A DNA stretch of 64,000 nt from Liopterus haemorrhoidalis (Eukaryota; Arthropoda; Insecta; Coleoptera; Dytiscidae), in assembly GCA_963971575.1 (NCBI GenBank), contig OZ020622.1, positions 20,524,879 through 20,588,878 on the forward strand. The letters are read 5' to 3'. The translations under genes were made by a program, and so were the position numbers. Positions 23,438-32,064 of the stretch are shown here, in pieces (within the stretch, counting starts at the first letter, position 1; the number at the start of each line of letters is the position of its first letter). Below the pieces are notes generated by a model, which made no database searches, had not been told where the DNA came from, and saw only the letters and a list, made by a program, of their open reading frames with translations.

Positions 23438-23538
23438 CAAAGTTTCCCAATCAGTGCGCCGCGAGCGCCTACTACTGCTCCGCGACGAATTCTTATCGTG
23501 AAAAGTGCTCCGCGGTTCAAAAAGTTTGGGAAACTCTA
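23438..23538. mobile_element. Very short hAT MITE
   Basis: 101 bp, ends CAAAGTTTCCCAA and TTTGGGAAACTCTA; 8-bp flanks gactagag/gactagaa (7 of 8). GC-rich subterminal gccgcgag/ctccgcgg. Confidence 0.65.
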
Positions 23539-23796
23539 GACTAGAATATGTATTAAAAAAATTGATATGTGAATTTTCACACATTTCAGGGTTTTATAGG
23601 TATTTAATAAGTGTAAGAAGCCAATATAATGCTGGATGTCTAGGAATATTTGTTCTATAATCTCATCAAAATCAACAGTTTTTTTATAATCACTTTTATT
23701 CGTTATTTAAGTACTAAGAGCTTCCATTTAATTTTTTTAAACAAAATTAAATAAATTATCAAAAATCCAAACAAAAAACAAAATAGCTTATCGGTC

Positions 23797-24190
23797 ACAG
23801 CTGAAATATACTGCAACCAACTGGACGAAATGATGCAAAAACTTAAAGAAAAACAGCCCAGATTGGTCAACAGATCGACACCTATGTTATTGCATGATAA
23901 CGCTAGACCACACACTGCACAAATAACTGTGGCAAAACTACAGGAATTGGAGTAACTTCTTCATCATCCTCCATACTCACCAGACCTAGCCCCCACTGAC
24001 TATCACTTCTTCCTCAATTTGGACAACTTTTTAATAGGAAAACAGTTTAATTCTGACAATGCTGTAAAAACTGGCCTTCCAGGAATTCATTGACTCTCGT
24101 TCGCCAGGGTTTTATACCACCGGCCTGAACAACCTGCCGCTTAAATGGCAAAAGTGTATAGACAATATGGGTGCATACTTTGATGAATAA
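23797..24190 (+). pseudogene. Mariner transposase C-terminal fragment (Hsmar1/cecropia-like type)
   Basis: Reads Y-C-N-Q-L-D-E-M-M, then L-L-H-D-N-A-R-P-H-T-A with the second catalytic Asp, a stop, then P-P-Y-S-P-D-L-A-P-T-D-Y-H-F-F with the third. Frameshifts follow to a stop near 24189. The N-terminal half is missing; family F sequence abuts the left side. Confidence 0.8.
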
Positions 24191-24249
24191 AATAATTCCT
24201 TATATTTGTTATCAAGTTATCAACCAACTTTGCCTTTTTTTCTACAAAT

Positions 24250-25137
24250 TTCATCCTTGACAACCTAATAATTAGGCTTCATATAGGGAATGGAATAATT
24301 CAATTTTTGATTATAAAAAAATGTGTATATATTACATAGGGCCGCATCAGAATTTTAGAAAAACTTAGGTGGGGCAAGGTAAAAAAAGGTTGTGAAACAC
24401 TGGCTTAAGTAATAACATAGTGCAACAAACTCATAAACAGGATAACAAAGAAGTATTGTTAGAATTTTATAGTGTTCTTTACCCCGGTGATTTTTAATTC
24501 TGTTTTAATTACTTACACCACTGGCATAAGGGTTTCTTGATTAATATGAAACCATAAAAATGCGTATTCTAATCAATTGTAACATTTTTGTCATGCAAAT
24601 CATTTTTTTCTTTCTATAGTTCAAGAACAAATGTTATATAACATTTTTTAAATATTTAAATTTGCTATTTCTAGATCAAATATCCGGATAATTGAAATAG
24701 AATATTAGATAATAAAATATGTGTGTTAGACCCGAAGGACAGCCGTACCCAATGTCAGACAAAGGCGTACAAAACTCTTACTTTTCAATAGCAATGTCGT
24801 ATTCAACAAGTAATGACCAAAATACATATTAATATGACGTAAAACATAATTTACTCGTTTAACTATCTTAATAACGATAACTGATTCGTCATTATGTGAT
24901 TTTCTTGATTATAAGTAAAATGTATCATTGGAAATTCACGTGAACTGTGAAATACATTTTAATTGCCGATGTGCAATCAATTTCAAGAAAATGTGTTGAA
25001 ATGTGTTAGGTGTCCCAAAAAACCTTAGTTTAAGCTGTTTTACATATTTTGTAAGAAAATTGTCGTTGTGAGTCAAGTCACAATAAAGTAAATGATGATT
25101 TGCCTAATCTGTACTAATATATAAATTAGTTCGTTTG
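24250..25137. other. Unannotated AT-rich sequence
   Basis: No gene recognised; a short stretch at 24340-24410 (aaaggttgtgaaacactgg) resembles a decayed hAT end. Confidence 0.4.
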
Positions 25138-25192
25138 TGTGTATGTATGTATGTATGTATGTTAATATGTATGTATAAATGTATGTATGTTC
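25138..25192. repeat. GTAT/TATG microsatellite
   Basis: About a dozen gtat/atgt units with two interruptions (taat, aaat), preceded by aatatataaattagttcg. Confidence 0.9.
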
Positions 25193-26194
25193 AGGCCCGC
25201 GCCTAGCAATTTTGGCAACATGGCGCCGTTGTGCAATATTTTAAATGGCGCTCCCAATTTACTATAACAGTTTATATGGCTGAAGTACTACATGGAAATA
25301 TGGGTGAAAAAAAGTGTTATCCACTGTTGAAAATAATTTTAAAAATAATTTTATAAATTTATTTCTATTTTTAAATTTGACAACATATACTCATACATAG
25401 AAACAGAAAAAAAATACATTTAAACATCTCGTATTATCATCGTATAACGTAGAACAATACAACCTATACCTAATATAAAACAATGGAAGATTTTCTAAAT
25501 AAATTAAGCTTTTCGCGCTTTAATAGATCCGATTATATTGCTTAAGCGTGTTCTACTTATACAATTCTCATCAAATTTTCATACTTATTTCTTTGACTAG
25601 AACTTGTACCAGAAATAAATCAGTGAAATTGTACAGTGTAGAACACTTTTTGTAGTCAAGGTCAACTTTATTCAAAACTAGATTTGAACAAACTTTTCTT
25701 GAAAACACATCCAACTTGGAACTCGGTGCATGCGCAGTAGACACTTTTAACAATAGTACCAACATTAAAATTACGCTTGTAAATATTTTGTATTACCACG
25801 TGTTTAATAGTGTTTTGTTGATCATTGGTTTGAATAAGCGAATATATAAATTGTGTTTTGTACGTAAATCAGTAATTTTACAAATCTAATAGGTAGGTTA
25901 TAAACACTTGACAAGATATGAATTATATTTTTATGTTGGTACTTTAAATGAACTGCAACACGTGTAAGAATTTCATTCTCTACCAAAAAATTGAAAAATA
26001 AATTGTATTAAAACTTTGACAACTTTATGTTCAAAGAAAAAAATTTGGAAAATTGATGAATAAAGTATAATGTAGAACACGCTTTATGTTAGGAAACGAA
26101 TTCATTAAGTTTCATCCTTTGTTTTGGGAATTTAGGTTTTATATATAAGTTGGATGCTATTTCTTTAGCATTAACCAATAAATCATTTTTCTTA
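25193..26194. other. Unannotated AT-rich sequence
   Basis: No gene recognised. Begins with a GC-richer block (caggcccgcgcctagcaattttgg, ggcgccgttgtgc) that is partly echoed at about 27175-27200. Confidence 0.35.
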
Positions 26195-26945
26195 TACAGA
26201 GAACGCCGATATTCCATACTACGTACGACTACGCGGCTACTGAACCGACGAAAGCAGGGCTTCGAACCGTTATTTTTTTCGTTTCGGTTTTCGTTCCGGT
26301 TCAATTAAATATATATATATATATATATATATCGGTTCGGTTCCGGTTTTCGTTCCGGCAAAAATAACGTTTTTTTTCGGTTTTCGATTTTCGGTTCAGT
26401 TCCGAGTGATAAAGTTTTAAATGGTTTTATTTGAACTGGAAATTTATTTTCTACTATAAATTAGAAGAACATTTTATTCCTTATTTTGTAATAAACAACA
26501 AGGCCGCTGCCAAGGAGGGGTTCTGCCCCCCCCCCAAATAATAGAAGCGCAATTGAAGAAATAATCTTAAATAAAATGTATTTTAAATTCACTCCTATAA
26601 ACATTATCTGAACCGAAATAAACCTATATTTTTTTTCGGTTCAGCTCCGGTTTTCGTTCCGACAAAAATAACGGTTTTTTTCAATTTTCGGTTTTCGGTG
26701 CAGTTCCGGTTCGAAGCCCTGGACGAAAGTACGAAAATAAAAATCATTCAAAGCTGTAAAACATAAAAACAACTAATGCGTTAAAAGTGACAACTTTTTA
26801 AATAAATTGAGCTTTTCGCGCTTTAATTTTGCATAGTACGCCGATATTCCATAATACGTAGCCACGTAGTATAACGCGGCTACTGAACCGACGAAAGTAC
26901 GAAAATAAAAATCATTCAAAACTGTAAAACATAAAAACAGACCGA
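26195..26945. repeat. Tandemly duplicated segment, one unit interrupted by a MITE
   Basis: Unit A (26195-26254 plus 26730-26775) and unit B (26838-26945) share cgccgatattcca, acgcggctactgaaccgacgaaag and the following tacgaaaataaaaatc. Unit A contains the hAT MITE 26255-26721; unit B does not. Confidence 0.8.
26255..26721. mobile_element. hAT-type MITE with a TA microsatellite
   Basis: 467 bp, inverted ends CAGGGCTTCGAACCG and CGGTTCGAAGCCCTG, perfect 8-bp duplication gacgaaag (26247-26254, 26722-26729). The interior is repeated cggttttcgttccgg-like text and a TA repeat at 26310-26332. Confidence 0.9.
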
Positions 26946-27842
26946 CCAAAGAAACAATATATAAATCAGGACTTCCCCGACTTGGTTTGGGTAGAGGTGT
27001 GGCCGTCACGTTATTCAGAGCCTATCATAATCATATACACATCGGGGATTCCCCGTAACCTTAGCTATACCGTATTATTAGGAGGGTAATAAAAGTACTC
27101 ATTTTTATTGTAAGGAATGATTTTTTGTTTATAATTGAAAAATCACATTATCTATCTGTTTTTTTTTGGAGTTTTGGCACCTCTGGTACCTCCGCGCCGT
27201 TGTGCACATTCTTATAACAACAATTAACCTTAATAAAATAATCAAAATTAAGCAAACACATTTGCTGTAATTCGTTTCTAACGGAACAAGAACTCAACTG
27301 CTCTAAATTTGTAAAATATTTGAACGAAAGGTAGGTGCGTTTTAAGCTATTTCCAAAAGATGATGTTAGCTATATTAGTAGATTTTCTTTGGGGGCCCAT
27401 ATTAAATGCAGGGCCCATAATCAATATGACCAGATTTAAGTTTAGGTAAGCCTTGAGAATAAAAACAAAACAAAAAATCGGAAATACAGTATATTTTATT
27501 AAATTTTGCTTTAATTTCCTAAAACATTAATAACGTCCATCGACCGTCAATCGTCAACTGTCACCCGCTACTGTCTGACTCGCACTACCGACTAACAGTT
27601 GATAGTCCGAGTGCAGCAGTTGGCGACACACAACAGCAAACAGTCGGCGACTGCTGCAGGCTCTATATACTCAGCTAATTGGCTTTAACCGTTGGCGTGA
27701 TCGGAAATAAAAATACTTAGATTACGCAAGCACTGCGCGCGAGATTTGAGATGATTATATGAAAAGCAGAGCCAGGAGTTTTAACTTGCTTCAGTTTAAT
27801 TCACTGTGTTGATATCTGACCGAAGTCAACTGCTTATTTCGG
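26946..27842. other. Unannotated sequence
   Basis: No gene recognised. Near 27755 the string tatatgaaaagcagagcc matches the left border of the inverted-duplication arm at 28155-28172. Confidence 0.35.
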
Positions 27843-28158
27843 AAATGGGGAGAAGGAAAGGAGATAGGAGGAGGGGTGAAGAAATGGTTGGAAGGGAAAA
27901 GAATGGAATAAAATAAATTAAAGATGGGCGAGAGAACTGGAAGCAAGAAGGAAGGAGATCGGAGAGGGAAACCAGAATGAGAACAGGAAGTAGATGGGAC
28001 ATTGGAGCAAGAAGAAAGAAATGAGAAATAATATTGTAAATTGTATTGTATTGTTCGTTAATTATTTTTGGATTGATTTTTCTTTTTTTTGTAATGGTTA
28101 ATACCCTGAACGCCGCAAGGCCTCGGGAATAAAGAATATATATATATATATATATATG
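27843..28158 (+). mobile_element. LINE 3' end with AT-repeat tail, second copy
   Basis: Matches the reverse complement of 15123 to about 15435: purine-rich 3' region, gccgcaaggcc, gaataaagaa and an AT tail. Possible 18-bp flanking repeat tatatgaaaagcagagcc at 27755 and 28155. If so, the start extends left and its first 70 bp are unmatched. Confidence 0.65.
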
Positions 28159-28162
28159 AAAA

Positions 28163-28399
28163 GCAGAGCCGCAGTAAAGAAAACTTGCACTAGGGAAAGA
28201 GCCGTGTTTTGGCGCCCTTGGTAAATAAAAACAAGGTTCTTACCTCTCAAAATTTAAGTGATGAGCAAAAAAAAGGTCCTCGCCTCCCAAAATCCAAGTG
28301 ACGAGCAAAAAAAGGTCTTCACCTTTCAAAATCCAAGTGACGAGCTGTTATTTTCATTACTATAAACCAGTGTTTCCCAACGTTTTTCTCCTCGCGAAC
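28163..28399. repeat. Left arm of an inverted duplication (family E plus hAT end)
   Basis: Starts with gcagagccgcagtaaag, contains three polyA-type E subrepeats (reverse orientation), then ctataaac and the first 32 bases of the composite hAT. The right arm is 30048-30284. Confidence 0.85.
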
Positions 28400-29126
28400 C
28401 CCTTATAAAATCCGAACGAATTTGGCGAACCCCTGTGTCAGTGTTTCTCAAACTTTTTAAGTTCGCGGCACACTTTTGACGTGTAAACATTTTTTTGCGG
28501 CACAGCTATGAGTTATTGAATATAAGTTTAAATGGAAAATTGTAAAATTTCGCAGCACACTCCTAGAATTTCACGGCACACTAAAGTGCCGCGGCACACC
28601 AGTTGGGAAACACTGCCCTATGTAGTCGTTAATGACAGGAAAAAAAAACAATAAAATTTGGTAGAACATTTATTTTCCATGTACAAACATTAATAAGACT
28701 AGCTATTACTAAAATGATAGCTATAAAAAATAAATACAAAATCAATTCAACAAACCAACTGGTTCTTAGTTAAGCATACGTTAAATTTGAAAAAAACTTT
28801 TAGTTAAATGGGATATTTGTGGCTGTTTGATAGAACAAAGCAATTCAAAGTTTGGCTCAATATCCGACAATTTCAGTCTTAGATCAGGTTCTGCATTTAA
28901 CCTGTTTCTGTATTTATCTTTCAGATAAGTATATGTTGTGCAAAATGGTAATATAACTTCAATGGCTTTTTTTGACAAAACAGGATATTCATTTTTAATT
29001 TGTTTTTATGCGTTTAATTTTCTTTGGCGATTTAAAATTCCGTCATTACAATATTATTTTCGCGAACCCCATTTGTACACTCCGCGAACCCCCAAGGGTT
29101 CGCGAACCACCGCTTGGGAAACGCTG
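28368..29126. mobile_element. Composite hAT element, copy 2
   Basis: 759 bp, reversed relative to copies 1 and 3, with a perfect 8-bp duplication ctataaac (28360-28367, 29127-29134). The nested MITE is at 28439-28615 with flanks ccctgtgt/ccctatgt. Confidence 0.9.
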
Positions 29127-29134
29127 CTATAAAC

Positions 29135-30047
29135 CATTTACATTAATTTTAAATAAAATTAGCGTAACTCGGAGATTTTATAACAAAACCCGAAGAAACG
29201 ATGTTGAAACCCTGAGACCTGGTCACCCTGCCCATAATACGACCGTCTCTCTACTAATGTGAATTTTGATTTATAAATTTGGCATTGTGAATGCAGCATT
29301 ACTTTATTGAGCAATCGGGATTAAGAAGAAAATCTTTTGTCGGTACGCCTCACATACTAAATAAACAATTCTTTCTTATCAGTTGCTATAAAATTTTACT
29401 TAAAAATTATATGACTTAGTTACTTGGGTTTTTTTTTATTACTTTTTTTTTAATTTCACGCCTGTAAATAAAGTGTCCTGATGCAAGACCTTCAATTGTT
29501 TTGCGAGTAGCACGGATGACGTAGCTGTTTGCGGAGGTGTGCCATAGCACAAGCAAGGAGAGGTGTATGTATAGTACAGTCTGATTATTCTGCGACATGC
29601 CATTGTTTCCCAGGTCACCTATAGGAAAGTTGTAATTATGTTATTTCAAGTAACTGGACTGTGCATTTTGCTTCTTTCATTCAGCAATGAACTAGATTCA
29701 ACATGATAATAATTAAATGCTAATTTTATAGGACTGTAATTTTTGAGGACTTGGTTACAACCAAGAAAATTAAAACACTGAAGTGAAGCGTGAATTCTGG
29801 GGGGGGGGCAGGAAATATTTGAGGAGGGCATTATTTTTTTATCGATATTAATACATATGAAAATACAAGTGATTCTAAAATACAAATAATGACCCAACAA
29901 AAAAGGTCGCTATAATATTAGTGATGACCTAAAAAAAAGATCCTTGCTGCACGCCTAATAAATTTTCTCATAAGTAATTCTAAATAAGTATTTTTGGGGG
30001 GTCAACTGAAAGCCAGAACAATTTGGGAGTCGCCCCCCTGCACGTAA
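29135..30047. other. Spacer of the inverted duplication
   Basis: No gene recognised; polyG at 29800-29810, polyC near 30032, and an E-like scrap at 29900-29945. Confidence 0.4.
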
Positions 30048-30284
30048 GTTCGCGAGGAGAAAAAGGTTGGGAAACACTGGTTTATAGTAATGAAAATAAC
30101 AGCTCGTCACTTGGATTGATGAAGATCTTTTTTTTTGCTCGTCACTTGGATTTAGGGAGGTGAGGACCTTTTTTTTTGCTCATCACTTAAATTTTGAGAG
30201 GTAAGAACCTTGTTTTTATTTACCAAGGGCGCCAAAACACGGCTCTTTCCCTAGTGCAAGTTTTCTTTACTGCGGCTCTGCTTT
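30048..30284. repeat. Right arm of the inverted duplication
   Basis: Near-exact reverse complement of 28163-28399: 32 bp of hAT end, gtttatag, E subrepeats, gcgccaaaacacggc, ggctctgc. It is followed by a TA repeat (30288-30317) into which the retroelement inserted. Confidence 0.85.
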
Positions 30285-30317
30285 ACATATATATATATAT
30301 ATTTATATATATATATA

Positions 30318-30612
30318 AGTTATAGGACACCCCAAATCCAATCAAGCACGTAATCACGTACTATTATTTAAACATTTGTATTAATTCTATTTTTGTATGT
30401 TATTGTAATGAATACTTTTGTTATTCACAAAAGTCATATAAAAGAATGACACACACTAATTCTGTGTGCATAATATAATTGACCGTCTACGAGTCATGTC
30501 AATCTAACATATTGTAACCAAGTGTACTTATTGTATTAATAAAGTGTAATCGTTTGTAATCATCAAATAAAGTTTTTTTAAAAACTAATTTTCACGAACC
30601 TGAAAATTAACT
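30318..30612 (+). repeat. 5' LTR
   Basis: 295 bp. TATA-box-like TATAAAAG at 30437-30444 and AATAAA at 30538-30543 and 30566-30571 give a plausible promoter and poly(A) signals. Confidence 0.95.
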
Positions 30613-30622
30613 GGCGCAGTCG
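30612..30622 (+). other. Primer binding site (tRNA-Ser type)
   Basis: TGGCGCAGTCG, whose T is the last LTR base, complements the 3' end (CGACTGCGCCA) of insect tRNA-Ser, as used by the 17.6/297 group. Confidence 0.8.
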
Positions 30623-30973
30623 GTAGGATATTTCCAAAAGAAATAATAAATTTCGGAAATTTTTACACTCAATAGCAAAGTCATATTGATGTAAAAAATT
30701 CGTAAAAACCGTAAAACTAAGTGAACATTAGAAACGGTAACGCGAATGAACATTTAAGCTGTTAGTGAAAAAAGTAATTAACAGTTGGTGATTTACAACG
30801 TTAAAATAGACTGGAATTGTGTGAATTAAGTAACACAATCGGAAGATACTACATCGTGTATTCCCTCTTCTGTGTGGCAAAGGATCTGGCAACATCGTGG
30901 TGACAGAGCATCCCATCCCACTGCATCGAGCAATAGGACCCTTCCAGATGTTTTCACTTTTACTACTAATACT

Positions 30974-30979
30974 GTAAGT
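30974..30979 (+). promoter_or_regulatory. Candidate 5' splice donor in the leader
   Basis: ACT|GTAAGTA is a strong donor in the untranslated leader, as needed for a spliced env mRNA. An ATG at 30948 opens a nine-codon hydrophobic frame that runs across the donor and stops at 30975-30977 in unspliced RNA. Confidence 0.5.
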
Positions 30980-31038
30980 ACAGCATACAATTGTTTTTCA
31001 AAGCTTGAATCATTTAATTTAAAGAGAATAAACTAAAA

Positions 31039-32064
31039 ATGGCTAATCCTCCTGTACCCGTCCTTAAAAAGGAATTTATTGAAATGATTCCAGAATTTAA
31101 AGGAGAAACTGAACTATTACCTCGCTTTTTAGAAATCTGTGGGAAACTAGTGGCAAGGTTTGCAAATTTGCAAAACCCAAATGATTTTCAAAACGAGTAT
31201 CTTATGTCTTCAATTAGAAGCAAAATAAAGGGTACTGCTGCAATTAATATTTCAAACAGCCAAATCAATACTTGGCAAGATTTGAAAGATGCACTTTTAA
31301 ATGCATACGCAGACAAACGTGATTGTCATACTTTAAATATTGAATTAGCCGAACTGAAACAAAACTATTCAGAAAACCCTTTCGATTTTTACATGCGTGT
31401 CCAAAAACATTTGAATTTAATAACATCATATGTACTTACGCATGAAGTCGTTGAATTAGCTACAATATTAAATCTTTATTTTAAAAAATTCTCTTTAAGA
31501 GTTTTTTTGAAAGGACTAAGAGAGCCCTTAGGTTCATTAATGAGAACTAAAAACCCATGCGACTTAAATGAAGCTTTAAATATATTAACCAATGATTTTC
31601 AAATGGTAGATTTTCGGTTCCAGAATGAAAAATCTAATTTTGCAAACAGCAATAAACAAAAGCTAAAATCGAATAACACATTTGCACCACAACCAATATT
31701 CCCGAAAAATACTACTTATAGAGGTTTTAATAACGGAAACGTTAATTATAAGAGTCAAAACTCTCAACAAAGTTACTTTAAAAATAAACCTCAAGGTCAA
31801 AACCAAAATTTTTATCGTGAACGCACCAATACTAATTTTACTAAACCAAGCACATCTCGCGCTGATAATCAAGCAACCCCAATGAGTACTTCCACGAAAA
31901 ATACGGTTAAACCAAAACAAAATTATTTTAAACCAGGTAACAAATTAGATTTTGTGTCTGAAGAATTATATAATGTCAATGAAAATGACGACGACGAAAT
32001 ATATAACTTAGAGGATACTTTTTTAGGAAAAATGGCCTCGCTAGAAGAAAATGCTTCGAACTAA
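31039..32064 (+). CDS. gag: Gag
   Basis: 341 aa, the size of errantivirus Gag. It would form the capsid-like particle around the RNA genome. The N-terminal two-thirds is a helical capsid-like region with W-Q-D-L-K and L-K-G-L-R-E-P-L motifs; the C-terminal third is basic and rich in Asn, Gln and Lys, followed by an acidic tail. No CCHC zinc knuckle is seen, usual for this group, so RNA binding likely uses the basic region. A -1 slippery heptamer lies 13 codons before the stop, and the stop overlaps the first ATG of pol (TAATG). Start chosen as the first ATG of the long frame; other ATGs occur upstream in the leader. Confidence 0.9.
   Translation: MANPPVPVLKKEFIEMIPEFKGETELLPRFLEICGKLVARFANLQNPNDFQNEYLMSSIRSKIKGTAAINISNSQINTWQDLKDALLNAYADKRDCHTLNIELAELKQNYSENPFDFYMRVQKHLNLITSYVLTHEVVELATILNLYFKKFSLRVFLKGLREPLGSLMRTKNPCDLNEALNILTNDFQMVDFRFQNEKSNFANSNKQKLKSNNTFAPQPIFPKNTTYRGFNNGNVNYKSQNSQQSYFKNKPQGQNQNFYRERTNTNFTKPSTSRADNQATPMSTSTKNTVKPKQNYFKPGNKLDFVSEELYNVNENDDDEIYNLEDTFLGKMASLEENASN
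32019..32025 (+). promoter_or_regulatory. -1 ribosomal frameshift site (slippery heptamer)
   Basis: T TTT TTA in gag codon register (act ttt tta). The pol frame is open from 32007, so a -1 slip here yields Gag-Pol directly. This is the X XXY YYZ form used by several retroviruses and gypsy-type elements. Confidence 0.75.

Noticed and set aside
23703..23915. 70-codon minus-strand frame with hydrophobic residues
   Set aside because: Antisense to the mariner transposase fragment on the plus strand.
26701..26729. tRNA-like ggttcgaagccc string
   Set aside because: It is the right terminal repeat of a MITE; no acceptor or anticodon arms around it.
28938..29262. Open frames across the right part of hAT copy 2
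   Set aside because: They run through hAT subterminal repeats and are not conserved in the other copies.
28163..30284. A single foldback transposon with arms as original TIRs
   Set aside because: The arms include part of a later hAT insertion and its duplication, so they arose by inverted duplication.
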